Positions 44,170 to 54,532 of a stretch of DNA of 64,000 nucleotides are shown here, one piece after another. The stretch's first letter is position 1; the number at the start of each line of letters is the position of its first letter. Made by a program: the position numbers and the translations under genes. Below the pieces are notes generated by a model. It did no database searches and was not told the DNA's origin. It saw nothing but the letters and a program-made list of their open reading frames with translations. The DNA is from Arbacia lixula (lineage: Eukaryota; Echinodermata; Echinoidea; Arbacioida; Arbaciidae), in NCBI GenBank assembly GCA_963669155.1, contig OZ022576.1, positions 27,524,335 to 27,588,334 on the forward strand, read 5' to 3'.

Positions 44170-45125
44170 ACAGGGGTCTTCATGTGAGAACCCTTGACAT
44201 CATGTGTGCATCTTGGAGAGAATCCACTAAAAAGCAATACCGAGTCTACCTGGCGAGGTGGGAAAATTTTGCAAGGAGCAAGGCAATCAACATGTTCTGA
44301 ACATGTTCTGGAATTCTTGCGGGAGCTATTTGATGGATTACACTTAAGTTATAGCGCTATCAACACAGCGAGAAGCGCTTTAGCTTCTGTCATAACATTG
44401 AAAGAAACAATGCACACAATAGGATCGCATCCGCTCATTTCCAGATTCATGAGAGGAGTCTTCAATTTACGCCCTCCAGTACCACGGTATCATCGCACGT
44501 GGGATGTGAAGACAGTATTAGACTACCTCCGCAAACTCTCCCCAGCAGGCAGGCTTTCTTTGAAAGATCTAACGCGAAAACTCACCATGTTGATCGCTCT
44601 GGTCTCAGCACAGAGGATACAAACTTTCCATCTATTTCATCTTGACAATATCACCTTTGCAAACGATTCAGTCACTATTTCTGTTTGTGACATACTGAAA
44701 CACAGTAAGCCAGGAAGAGTGGGCCATTCTGTGCAGCTTAAAGCTTTTACTCGAGATAAGAGGTTGTGTACTGTTCGATACTTGAAAAAATACGCACCCA
44801 AAGTATTAGGGGTAAAGAAAGATTTTTATTTTTGTGTCACAAGAAACCCTACCATCGGGCATCAAAAGACTCTATTGCTCGCTGGATCAGGAACATCTTG
44901 CAAGTGTCAGGTATTGACACTCGTATTTTTAAGTCGCATTCGACTAGAGCCGCAGCGACATCGGCAGCCAAGAGGGCAGACGTTCCGATAAAGGACATCA
45001 TGTCGCAAGCAGGATGGAGCAATGAAAGCACATTCAGTAAATTCTATAACAAACCTGTGGACCAAGACGAGTCCAGATTTAGTGTAGCGGTTTTGGGAAG
45101 CAAGTCACTGACCACCGCTGATTAG
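44148..45125 (+). pseudogene. DIRS ORF3: tyrosine recombinase, two frameshifts
   Basis: The N-terminal core-binding part (ESTKKQYRVYLARWENF) is in one frame until a TGA at 44298. The middle is in the next frame (44300-44840), then the first frame resumes to a stop at 45123. Catalytic residues are all present: Arg in SAQRIQTFHL (44614), HSTR with His at 44937 and Arg at 44946, and Tyr in KFYNKP at 45045. An 11-bp direct repeat (ATGTTCTGAAC/ATGTTCTGGAA) lies exactly at the first shift, suggesting replication slippage. Recombinase in place of integrase defines DIRS. Confidence 0.9.
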
Positions 45126-45310
45126 GTGTTACTACCTGACTGTAAGACTTTGATATTTGGCTTTGGACAAGACAGTCCAGGGGCTGTGAGAAGACACACT
45201 GAACCAGTTGACAAGGTCTGTGGTCTTCAGCTACTCAGAGTTGTTTGTTGTTTGGTTTTTGCTACCTTACACATGTACCTCACCAAATGTGACTTCTGAC
45301 GGCTTTAAAG

Positions 45311-45634
45311 TCTCATTTAGTCTCGCAACGAGAGTTACGAGATAAAATGAAAGGATTAAACAAGAACAAACTGTTTGCAGTTTGATCCTTATTTTATGAG
45401 TAACGGGAGTAAAGAGACTAAATGCCCTCCTCTCCCTCCCTACTCATCAGAAATTAACGAGAAGTCATCTTTTACTCATGACTTGTGCTTTTGCACAGGT
45501 TGTCATCAGAAGTCACGATTTAGGCTTTGGATATTAATTGCACATGCGCAGACGGGATCTCATTTAGTCTCTTTACTCCCGTTACTCATAAAATAAGGAT
45601 CAAACTGCAAACAGTTTGTTCTTGTTTAATCCTT
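45311..45634 (+). repeat. DIRS internal complementary region and right terminal repeat
   Basis: 45311-45350 pairs with the element's left end; 45351-45424 pairs perfectly (74 bp) with 45561-45634, the right end. The latter pair encloses about 136 bp, so this end can fold into a long hairpin. It is proposed to template end joining during DIRS circle formation. Confidence 0.93.
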
Positions 45635-45726
45635 TTATTTAAACTGTGATGTTGCTGATGTACTATAGTAAGTATACAGTGATAATGCTCTCAAAGAAAG
45701 CCTGAAAAAGAAAAAAAAGAACATAT

Positions 45727-45760
45727 TCAGGGATGTGTTACAACGCATTATGATGAGTAA
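45727..45760 (+). repeat. 66-bp minisatellite, left remnant
   Basis: GGGATGTGTTACAACGCATTATGATGAGTAA is the tail of the unit seen whole at 49729-49795. It is split here by the element at 45761. Further units are at 49796-49821, 50885-51001 and 51739-51870. Confidence 0.85.
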
Positions 45761-46375
45761 AGGCGGATTCACACTGCATCCGACATCCGACATTCCGACA
45801 CGACATACGACAGGATATTTCAGTTCACACAGACCACGACTTTTGAAAATCTCGTGAAAAAAGTCGGATGACACGACATTTTACTGGAGGTCAATCAATT
45901 ATCAAGTTCGTTATTCAATGACCATGCATAAACACAAGCAAAATATGGAAAGAAGTACAAGTTGTATATACAACGGATTATTGACAAATGTTACAATTCA
46001 TCTTACAGTACGGCATAATAATAGGCAAATCGATGGCCTATAAATAATCACAATTGCTGGGTGTTGATACATAGTTGCTCAGCTATCAGTAGAATTACAA
46101 ATTTATGTTACTCCAGAATATTTCTAAACAATGTCTCGATTATAGTTCAAGGATAACCCATTTCGTAATTATATTTTTAGTTGAAATCTAGCCTGTATCA
46201 TGACAGTATGTATAGGCCTACTTCTCTAACTTTTAAACTGATATGCAAAGCCATTTCATAATGCTTTGACGAAAAAATAGGCTTAAACTAGTCAATCCAG
46301 GTTTTATCTTTCTATTTAATTACTCTCACTTGGTAAGTAAAATGTGAATATGCAGCTCTTGTATTTTATCATCTC

Positions 46376-46910
46376 AGAAGGATGAGAAGCAGGGGGGGGG
46401 AGGGATGAAGAAGGGAGAAGGAGAAAGGAGATAACTTGAGGCCAAGGAGGGAGAAAGAAAGAGGGAAAGGGAGGAAAGATGATGGAGGAGGAAAGGGGAA
46501 CGATAGAAGACGGGGCATAGAAAGTGAGTAGGAAGGGATGGAAGGACGAAAGGGAAAATAAAACATGGGATAGGGAAGGACATGGGAGAAATGGAAAAAG
46601 GGTGGCAGAGAAGAGCGTGAATTGAGGAGGAGGTAGGGAAGGGTAGAGACGGAGGAGCAGGGTGGGAAGGAAAGAAGGAGGGAGCAGGGTGTAGGGAAAA
46701 GAAGCAAGTGACGATGACTAGGAGAAAAAGAAAGGGGAAATGAGGAAGTGAAACAATAGGCAAAAGACAACTAGATAATCATCGTTTTCCTCCTTCTCCA
46801 CCATACCCCCTTCTCTCTCCTCCTCCATCCACTCTCTTCCCCTCTCCCTTCTTTCCTCTACTCCTAAATCTTAAATCCTAAATCTTCATTAACACAACAA
46901 CCAAATTACT

Positions 46911-46953
<43 letters not shown>

Positions 46954-46965
46954 GAACAAAGCACT
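46376..46965. repeat. Polypurine tract followed by polypyrimidine tract
   Basis: 46380-46765 is almost pure G/A on the + strand; 46785-46965 is almost pure C/T, ending in (CT)n and a CATGAACAAAGCACT duplication. Mirror-like purine/pyrimidine runs of this length can form triplex DNA. Long minus-strand frames here are low-complexity Ser/Pro/Leu/Phe and not genes. Confidence 0.9.
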
Positions 46966-47829
46966 CTCATGAACAAAGCATATAGGCCTAGCCCCCTCCA
47001 CACCCCAAAGTCCCCAAATCTAGGCTTACATAATGTAGGCCTACGCTTCATTTTGAATAACAGATGCTTCAGCCCTCAAACCTACTTCTTAAAATTATCT
47101 TTACAAAAGAACTCTCTTAGACTAAAACTCAAGAACAAAATAAGCTTATGTATCTACACCAGGGAGGGGGGGCACCCCCTTCCTTTCCGACAGACCCCCC
47201 CCCCCTCCTCCTTCCTCTCAGAGACATCCTTCTCCAGCGCCCTCGAAATGACATCTTTTCCCCAAAACATAGGTTTACGCCAGTGTGCGTAACAGTGGTG
47301 ATGAAAGAAAGGTATCAAAGGAAAGATGATGAACAGCTGGGGCTACTCTGGATGCCTAACTTACTTAAAGTTATGCAAAGAATTAGTTGCTTTATGTATT
47401 ACTATAACTAGTACATTTTGGAAGGAACATCCCGCAGATCTATTGCCACTCTACATGTACTCATTTATCTGATGAAACGATCAATCTATTAACAGTGATT
47501 CCGTCTGAAAAGTAATGAGACTAGTTTTGATTCCGTCTACAAACTAAGGTAAAACGGTTAAGAAAACTGTCATATCATTCATCGATAAACATTTCTTAAT
47601 CTACAGTAGCTAAATGTAAACTAAGTTTAGAGTCTACTAAACCAGAAAGAACAATTAACTTAAACCCATGAATACAGCCCTCTTCCACTAAAGTTCTAGT
47701 GCTTAGTGAGATCTAACTTAAAATCAGGTTAGTCTATATTGTTGGACGTGCTAACAGCTTTTAGACAAGCATATAGCATGTTGGGATTAATCTAGACTCT
47801 AAATCTACTTGATTATATTGATGGACGGT

Positions 47830-48150
47830 TGACTTGCATGAAGTCAAATTAAACATGATAAACAAAAAGTTGGATGTAGCAAAGTTTTCTATGCTAGCTG
47901 ATATTGTATCCTGGCTGCTACATGTAACTTTAGGACCGTGGTAAATAATAGATGATGCTTCAAACGAGCTTGTTACACACCATAAATGATATCTGTTAGC
48001 ATTACGGCTATTACTATTATGTGAGTTTGATTTGAATAAGTTATCAAAACATTGGGGTAAAACTCCGTGTAAATATTTAAACATAAAATTGATAGCCATT
48101 TGGAATGTGAGATTCGCAGTAGATCTACTAGTTTTAGTCAAGAAATGGAT
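47830..48150 (-). pseudogene. LINE ORF2 C-terminal fragment (likely CR1/Jockey-type)
   Basis: The minus-strand peptide MFKYLHGVLPQCFDNLFK...NSRNANRYHL...IIYHGPKV fits the post-RT C-terminal region of many non-LTR retrotransposons (FKYLHG, NTRN, YxGPKxWNSL pattern). No RT core or endonuclease remains. The assignment rests on motif resemblance from memory. Confidence 0.55.
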
Positions 48151-48616
48151 TGTCTGACTCAGGAAAATCCATCTAACGTTGGTCCACACTTACAGATTTC
48201 AACAAGGCTTTTTAATACTTGAACATAGATTGAAGTTAGATCCAACATTGATTAAAACAGTAAGTGATACAAATGTAACATTTTCTTTCGTAGTTTTAAC
48301 TATTGGAGTTAGATCTAGATTTAGTTATATTTCATTGACAACTTTAGAGCTGTAAGACTCTAGATCTAGATATCATTACACCAAGAACATTTCTATTCTA
48401 GGTCTATTATTAGAGGATATATTTTCCAGTTTCTTTAGCACCTAGTCTACTTACTCACGTTTATCTACCATGGTAGGCCTACAAGTTAAATAGATCTAGA
48501 TCTTAAGTCTAACTTTATGTTATGAGTAATACGATCTACAGTAGATTAGATACAATTTAATTTTCCGGCTGACCGGCCAGGCGTGTGCGTGCAAGTAGGT
48601 CTAGAGCAAGGTCTAC

Positions 48617-48862
48617 GGAGTCTTACTTAGCTTAGACTACTGTTGATCATAGCCTTCTACATGTAACTACTAGGTAGTCAGGTTATAGATACAAACAAGT
48701 AACGGGTTACTGGATTTATGGCGTTTGTTATTAATATTATTGCGGAGTCTTACTCAGCTTAGACTACTGTTGATCATAGCCTTCTAACTACTAGGTAGTC
48801 AGGTTTTAAATACAAACAAGTAACAGGTCACTGGATTTATAGCGTTTGTTATTAATATTATT
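48617..48862 (+). repeat. Tandem duplication of ~125 bp
   Basis: GGAGTCTTACTTAGCTTAGAC starting near 48618 recurs at about 48745. The unit ends TTTGTTATTAATATTATT. The second copy lacks a few bases (CATGTAA). Confidence 0.85.
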
Positions 48863-49728
48863 ACGTTGCATTTGTGTCGAGTCCTTTCACAGTAAAAAAT
48901 TAAAAGGGAGACTAGATCTAGACTAGAGTAGAGGTCTAACAAGATTTACAATTACAGGTTAGAATGATTACCGTTGGGCAACTCTGGAATGATTAGATAC
49001 AGTTGCAATATACACATAAAAAATCATCATTGACTATTCATAAGTAGACAAATTATTCTATTTTTTAACGTTACCTTAATCTAATACGTACTTGAATGTT
49101 AATGTTACTTGCAAGACTACCGGTAGTCTCTTGTCGAAGCCTTTTAAATTCAAACTCAAGTAAAATTGCCAGGCCTGTGGCATTGAACAGTGAGTTGCAC
49201 CCATATAATATTTGCGTGAATCAACAGTTCCTATTCATAGTTCTGTTTTAACTCAAATAATGAATAACTTACCACAAATTTATGAAATCAGTCTTGCCCA
49301 TCAACAGTGCTTCACCAAGAGATACGATATTGATACGCATGAATGAGCATAATTATGCAATGTATCAATATTTTAGTAGGTAAAAATTGTCTAACATACA
49401 GTTTAGTAGATGGGACTGAAATGGAGCCATCGCACAGATTTTCTGTGAAGCAAAAGTCGTTTGACTAGCAAAACTTGTGAAGTGACTTCATAGAAATCCG
49501 CCGCTGTGATTGGTCTCTGGCTAAATGTCGGATTGTCATGCACGAAAAATTGCTACATGATCCAATTTTTTAATACGACAAAATGTGTCGGACACAATTT
49601 TTTTTTTGTCGTGTTGCCTCGGTGTGAATGGACACATTGGATTTGCACTGTTTTGAATTTTATTTTGTCAGATCAAATGGCGGAAAGTCGTATGTCGGAA
49701 TGTCGGATGCAGTGTGAATCCGCCTTAA

Positions 49729-49821
49729 GCTGTGAGTTGAGTTGGCCCAATACACACCATTGAGGAATGTGTGATGGTGCATTATGATGAGTAAGCTGTG
49801 AGTTGAGTCGGCCCAATACCC
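49729..49821 (+). repeat. 66-bp minisatellite, one and a half units
   Basis: GCTGTGAGTTGAGTTGGCCC ... GCATTATGATGAGTAA, then a second unit interrupted at AATACC by the element starting at 49822. Confidence 0.88.
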
Positions 49822-50878
49822 AGGGTTCTTGTTAATAGCTGGTAACCGGTTATTTTTTCCGGCTGTAACGCCGATCGTAACCGGCTGTGGCCTCATGAAA
49901 AAAAAAAAGTTTTTTTTTTTAAATCATTAAAAAAAATCATTTGACCATTATAGGGAACTATCATTACCGGGATTCATGTCTGATGGGTAAGAAAATGATC
50001 CCAGATGTTCGGTTTGACCATTATACGGAACTGAATAGTAGTGGGATTCATGTCTGACGGGTAGGAAATGAACCCCTGACCATCGTTTTGACCATTATAC
50101 GGAACTAGGTAGCAGCGGGATTCATGTCTGACGGGTAAGAAACAACCCCCAACCATCGTTTTGACCATTACATGGAACTAAATAGTAGCGGGATTCATGT
50201 CTGACGGGTAAGAAACGCACCCCAGACCATCTTTTTGACCATATATACGGAATTAAATAGCAGCGGGATTCATGTCTGACGAGTAAAAAACGAACCCCCG
50301 ACCATAGTTTTGATCATTATAAGGAACTAAATAGTAGCGGGATTCATGTCTGACGGGTAAGAAAAGAACCCCCGACCATCGTTTTCACCATTATACGGAA
50401 CTAAATAGTAGTGGGATTCATGTCTGACGGGTAAGAATCCAGCTGGCATTTTTAACTTGCCTTGTTCCTTTATTTAAAAGGAGTAATTGCCTGATGAACA
50501 TCAAATCTCAGCATGGATGATGAATAAAAAATTAAGTAATTGCCTTGTACATGAAAAATAAATCTAAAATAAATCTGAAATAAAACCAAGGTCATATGAG
50601 CTAGCGTTTTTAACTTGTTTGTTGCCTTGTTCTTTATTTAAAAGAAGTAATTGCCTTGTACATGAAGGTCAGCGAGAATATGAGGTTTTACCTTACTATT
50701 TTTGCAAAAGCTTAAGGGCTTCAGGGGGGCTATGCCCCCCTGAACCCCCCTCCAAGGGGCACTGAAGCCTGAACGCCGCTGGGGGCTTTGCAGCCCCCAG
50801 ACCCCTGCTGCTTTTTGGGAAATGACCACCTGTAAAAGATGAGTTACCTGCTATTAAATCATTTAGCAAGAACCCTGA
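49822..50878. mobile_element. CAGGGTTCTTG-ended element carrying a 74-bp array
   Basis: Ends CAGGGTTCTTG and CAAGAACCCTG are exact inverses. Flanks AATACC (49816-49821) and AACACC (50879-50884) fit a 6-bp duplication with one change; the intact minisatellite unit near 51818 (CCAATACCCACTATTG) shows the empty site. Inside: CCGGCTGT repeats, A/T runs, a 74-bp array at 49941-50440 (about seven units, minus-oriented relative to 28105), a ~180-bp duplicated TTTTTAACTTG block and G/C hairpins. CAGGG termini are hAT-like but the duplication is not the usual 8 bp, so the superfamily is open. No protein. Confidence 0.7.
50712..50815. repeat. Strong G/C hairpins
   Basis: GGGGGGCTATGCCCCCC and CTGGGGGCTTTGCAGCCCCCAG are adjacent near-perfect hairpins. 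They are embedded near the right end of the CAGGG-ended element. Confidence 0.85.
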
Positions 50879-50884
50879 ACACCC

Positions 50885-51001
50885 ACTATTGATGGTATGA
50901 TGAGGGATGTGTGATGGTGCATTACGATGAGTAAGCTGTGAGTTGAGTTGGCCCAGTACACACCATTGAGGGATGTGTGATGGTGCATTATGATGAGTTG
51001 T
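50885..51001 (+). repeat. 66-bp minisatellite, two units
   Basis: Resumes at CACTATTGATGGTATGATG after the 49822 element and continues through a complete unit to GCATTATGATGAG. Confidence 0.85.
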
Positions 51002-51738
51002 AAGACCAGTTAGGAATCCTGCATGCAAGTCACGAGATTATGTATTAATTTGACTAATTATTCCAGCTGTGCATTTCTTTTGCAGCACTGTGCAATTTTT
51101 GAGCATCATTTCCCTTTTGTATACAAACTCTATGCAAGCTAGGTTGCTCTGAGCCGATTGACCGAGCGCGGCCGGTACGTGCATGCACGTGTGCGCGCAA
51201 TTAAGGTAGCTGCTGCGAGCTGCGCTGCAAATATGCGCTTGATCTTTTAACATGTATTTTACACGGGAAAAAAATGGCTACCTCCACGGACGATCTGCAA
51301 TTCTAGCTTCTGTTGGACCAAGATATTGAGGAATTAGCCAATGGAAGGACTTCAAAAAGTTATGACATGTCGAATAAACTGTAAATGTGTTCACATCAAA
51401 ATTCAAGACTTCTAGGCCTAAGTGTTACACCGTTCATGTTGGAGTGTCACATCATGTTCTTGAGTTCTGATGTTGGTGTTTAGATTGGATGTCCGTGGAA
51501 GCAGCTATTCGATTTCTTCATAGTGTTAACTCTTGTAATAAGGGAGATGCACCACAATCTTCAAGGTAACAGTAGACCTAAGTGAAATTAACCTTTATAT
51601 TCCTACCTGTTTTATAAAACAAATAATGCACAGTTTTAACATTCGTGATGTTGAGGCTGTGCAGCGCACCGTAAACACCCTCCTACCATGCGCTGCACAG
51701 CCCCAAAGCACTCACAACTGTGCATTATTTGTATATTA
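51002..51738. other. Interval between minisatellite blocks, with a palindromic MITE
   Basis: No gene. 51619-51732 is a palindrome-like unit; the rest is unassigned and may be another insertion splitting the minisatellite. Confidence 0.5.
51619..51732. mobile_element. 114-bp palindromic MITE-like unit
   Basis: Outer arms ACAAATAATGCACAGTT (51619-51635) and AACTGTGCATTATTTGT (51716-51732) are exact inverses. Inner arms GGCTGTGCAGCGCA and TGCGCTGCACAGCC also pair. No target duplication was confirmed. Confidence 0.75.
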
Positions 51739-51870
51739 GCTGTGAGTTGAGTTGGCCCAATACACACCATTGAGGGATGTATGATGGTGCATTATGAGTC
51801 AGCTGTAAGTTAAGTTTGCCCAATACCCACTATTGATGGTATGATGAGGGATGTGTGATGTTGCATTGCT
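51739..51870 (+). repeat. 66-bp minisatellite, right block
   Basis: Two units ending GATGAGGGATGTGTGATG. The second contains the uninterrupted AATACCCACTATTGATGG used as the empty site for the 49822 element. Confidence 0.85.
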
Positions 51871-52439
51871 CTGACTTATCCCCAAGTTGTGTTGCTCGAG
51901 TGCCCTCCATTCCCTGAATCGATCTTCTCCAGCCTGGATGGATGAAGACTTCACTGCACCTCACTGGATCCCAGCCCCCTTTCAAACACGCCATTGCTCA
52001 TGTAGAAAACTGAAACTTAATTACTTTTTGATTCAACCATATGAAGAATGGACAACCTAAATGGTGGGAGATGACATACTGTCCTTGTAGCGCTCTTCTC
52101 ATTTTGAAAGTGTGCTTGTGCATGTGTGTTTGTGTCTGTATATGTATGACTCTGTGTATGTGTGTGTATCATGAGTATTGGATTTCATGTATTTCCCTTT
52201 TGTAATAAGATTCAAGTGTACTAATATTTGATGATATATTATCAAAGGTGATTGCCACCCTAAAGTCTTCAAGACAGCCCTATATACACACTTCCTGAAA
52301 AAAAAATCCTGAATTGAAACCACTCTTTTACAAATTTGTTACATTCACAGTTCGAATCTGCAATGTACTTTCTGTTTTTGAAACAATTTATAATAGAAAC
52401 TCTCATATTATCAAAAAGGGACATGTTTTCTTTATTTTA
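51871..52439. other. No feature recognised
   Basis: AT-rich intron with a TG-rich run near 52110-52170; no gene. Confidence 0.5.
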
Positions 52440-53570
52440 CAAGGTCCCAACAAAATGCAGGTGACTTTAGCTAAGGTGACATAAACTCTGAACTCATGTC
52501 CAAAACAACTCCTATCTACAGTTGAGGCCAAAAGTTTACATACACCCATGTAATTCATTGAAATTTCTTCGCTTGCCACACATCGTAAAATTTACTATAT
52601 CTTCAGAAATATAAATACTACCATGACGAATTTGGTATCAAATGAAAGAGCGTATTAAGCTCTTTCACAGATTGAAATTATATTTCAGGAGGAATTTTCT
52701 TTGAAGAAAAAAGAGTAATATTCGTGCCAAATGTATTCTATTTTTATATTTTCAAACATCGTTTCATAGAAACATTTAAATGTCAAATCTATGAATTATA
52801 TTACATTTTCTATAATGATATGTCACCACTGAACAAAAAGGTGTAATCTGAAATTTTTGTGTTGAGAAGTAACTAGCACAAATATCAAGTTTGTAAATTT
52901 TTATATGTAATTTGTCTAAAATATGCAGATTTATGGGGGAACAATGACACCTAAACAGTTTTCATCTTCTGATGACAAAGCAATGTGATGAAGGAGCATG
53001 GCATACTCATTTGTTTGATATGAAATTCATCATGATAGCTCAAATATGTTATAAGATAACAACTTTTCTTTGAATTTCATGGGTGTATGTAAACTTCTGG
53101 CCTCTACTGTATATGACAATCTGTACATTCTAGAAAGTTCTTTCATCTGTGCATCTAGAAAGTTTTCAGTACATCTAGAAAGTTCTACATCCAGAAAGTT
53201 CTATCTATGCTTGCAAACATGACAAATGATAAACAGAATGACCTGACCCAGACAGGCCAGACTCCACTGATGAGTCATCACTGGCCCAAAAGGTCACTGA
53301 ACTCCACAGGCACACTCCAGCCAGTGCCTCCTTTATTATGCTAATTAGCTTAGGCTAGGTGTAACATTCTTTTATGTAAATAACACCTGACCCAGATAAC
53401 TTTCCCAAATTCCAGAATCTTCCAGGCAGTACACATTGCGCAATGTTGATTTCACCAAGGAGTAATTGCGCAATGTTAATTTCACCAATGATTATTTCAC
53501 AACCAAATACTAGTAGACTGAATCTTATTTAATGGCTACATGTATAACTTACACAAATTTATACAACATG
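52440..53570 (-). repeat. Diverged LTR copy, split by a Tc1/mariner MITE
   Basis: Matches part of the minus-oriented LTR at 30980-31435: CAGGTGACT and AACTC(A/C) blocks left of 52519, then CAATCTGTACATTCTAGAA, GATGAGTCATC and CTAGGTGTAACATTCTTT right of 53109. More diverged than the other copies, with internal duplications of CTAGAAAGTT. The far (U5) end is not recognisable. Confidence 0.7.
52519..53109. mobile_element. Tc1/mariner-type MITE, 591 bp
   Basis: Starts CAGTTGAGGCCAAAAGTTTA and ends with the near-inverse TAAACTTCTGGCCTCTACTG. ACATACACCCATG and CATGGGTGTATGT extend the arms inward. TA flanks both sides (52517-52518, 53110-53111). The terminus resembles vertebrate Tc1 elements of the Sleeping Beauty type. 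No transposase; the interior is AT-rich. Confidence 0.88.
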
Positions 53571-54391
53571 ACGATCTTCTAGGAGCTGTATCTCACTTAT
53601 GTTTGAGGCTTTTACTCTAAAATTTGAGTATGTTGTAGCTAAGTCTACTAACTTTCGGAAAATGTTGTCTCCATTTTTTAATCAGATGTCGAGATCATGG
53701 CGAAATTTCAGCTTCAATATCAATTTCTAAATCATTCTAAACCCTATTGTGCATTATTTGTTGAGTGAATGGGAAGATTTGTGGATGAATTAGTTTAAGA
53801 GGTTGAATTAAGAATGCGCGACCCCTGTTCGATTCCTGGAGTGGGTAGGGTCATTACTGTTTATTCGTTTTGCAGTGTGATTTTTGCCTCCTTCTCCTAT
53901 TCTTTACCTTACTATGTCCTTCTCTTTGATATTCTCTTTACCATTTTTTTTCTCTCACACTTTTTATTTTATAAATGACTATTATCTACATTTTGTTAGC
54001 ACATAGATGTGGCCATTTCAGGCAAGTCTCTGAAATGTTAGTATGTTGTAGGTGCGCTATGAGCTTTCTTCAGCGTTGCTTCTGTTTTTAATGACTAGAT
54101 GGTGTCACCATGCATTTGTCAGCTATGTCTTGGCATGAATTTGTCTTAACAGACCACTTCATACTCATTTCTTTTTCTCGATTCCTTTGTGTCCTTTAAC
54201 ACTTCTTGTGCCAGACAAAATTTTGCCCTATTTGATTTATTTGCATTACTGGTGAAAAGAATACACACATGGCGCATAATGAGTCAACTCACTCAGTGCC
54301 TAGCTAGGAAAACTCAATTGGCTCTGTACATTCTTACATGTATGCTACTGTGAGTGTGAACGCATCTCTCTCTATTTGTCCCTTGTTGCAG
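53571..54391. other. Intron before the last PDSS1 exon; repeat shared with 56900-57090
   Basis: 53576-53760 recurs diverged at 56910-57090 (CAGCTTGAA/CAGCTTCAAT, TTGATTTCTAAATCATT). A GTTCGATTCCTGG box-B-like motif at about 53828 with an upstream TAGTTTAAGAGGTTGA might be a tRNA-derived SINE head; weak. Acceptor TTGTCCCTTGTTGCAG closes the intron. Confidence 0.5.
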
Positions 54392-54532
54392 ACGGACAGT
54401 ATCCACCAATCACGGTTCCTGGCTGAGCAGCACAGCAGGGAGGCGGTGCGACAGATCCAGAAGCTGGTAGACTCACAGGAGAGGCAAGCACTCATCTCCT
54501 TAACACAGGAAGTCTTGTCCAGGAAGAAATGA
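54392..54532 (+). CDS. PDSS1: Decaprenyl diphosphate synthase subunit 1, last coding exon
   Basis: 46 codons plus TGA (54530-54532), in phase with exon n-1. The product (QSRFLAEQHSREAVRQIQKL ... SLTQEVLSRKK) matches the PDSS1 C-terminal helices and ends at the expected length. All four exons have intact frames and consensus splice sites across 42.8 kb despite the element load. Confidence 0.95.
   Translation, partial: TDSIHQSRFLAEQHSREAVRQIQKLVDSQERQALISLTQEVLSRKK

Larger units (their letters stand above)
40571..45634 (+). mobile_element. DIRS-type tyrosine-recombinase retrotransposon, structurally complete
   Basis: About 5.06 kb with gag, RT/RNase H/methyltransferase and tyrosine recombinase in order. 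The ends are inverted: 40598-40632 is the exact inverse of 45537-45571. An internal complementary region at 45311-45424 has a left half (45311-45350) that is the exact inverse of 40572-40611 and a right half (45351-45424) that is the exact inverse of 45561-45634. This is the terminal architecture of DIRS elements, which integrate from a circle without target duplication. Terminal arms match perfectly, so insertion is recent, although two reading frames are shifted. Outer boundaries are set by the arms, within a few bases. Confidence 0.93.
45761..49725. mobile_element. Harbinger-like element with TAA target duplication, no transposase
   Basis: 3,965 bp. Terminal inverted repeats begin AGGCGGATTCACACTGCA and continue with CCGACATTCCGACAT-type repeats for about 45 bp. 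TAA at 45758-45760 and 49726-49728 flanks it. The adjacent minisatellite unit GATGAGTAAGCTGTGAG shows the empty site with one TAA. A 3-bp TAA duplication is typical of PIF/Harbinger; the terminal sequence itself is not diagnostic. The interior has no transposase: purine/pyrimidine tracts, a LINE fragment and a tandem duplication. Confidence 0.75.

Noticed and set aside
46369..46770. Two overlapping minus-strand frames of about 130 codons
   Set aside because: They translate a polypurine tract into Ser/Pro/Leu/Phe runs; no domain or codon signal.
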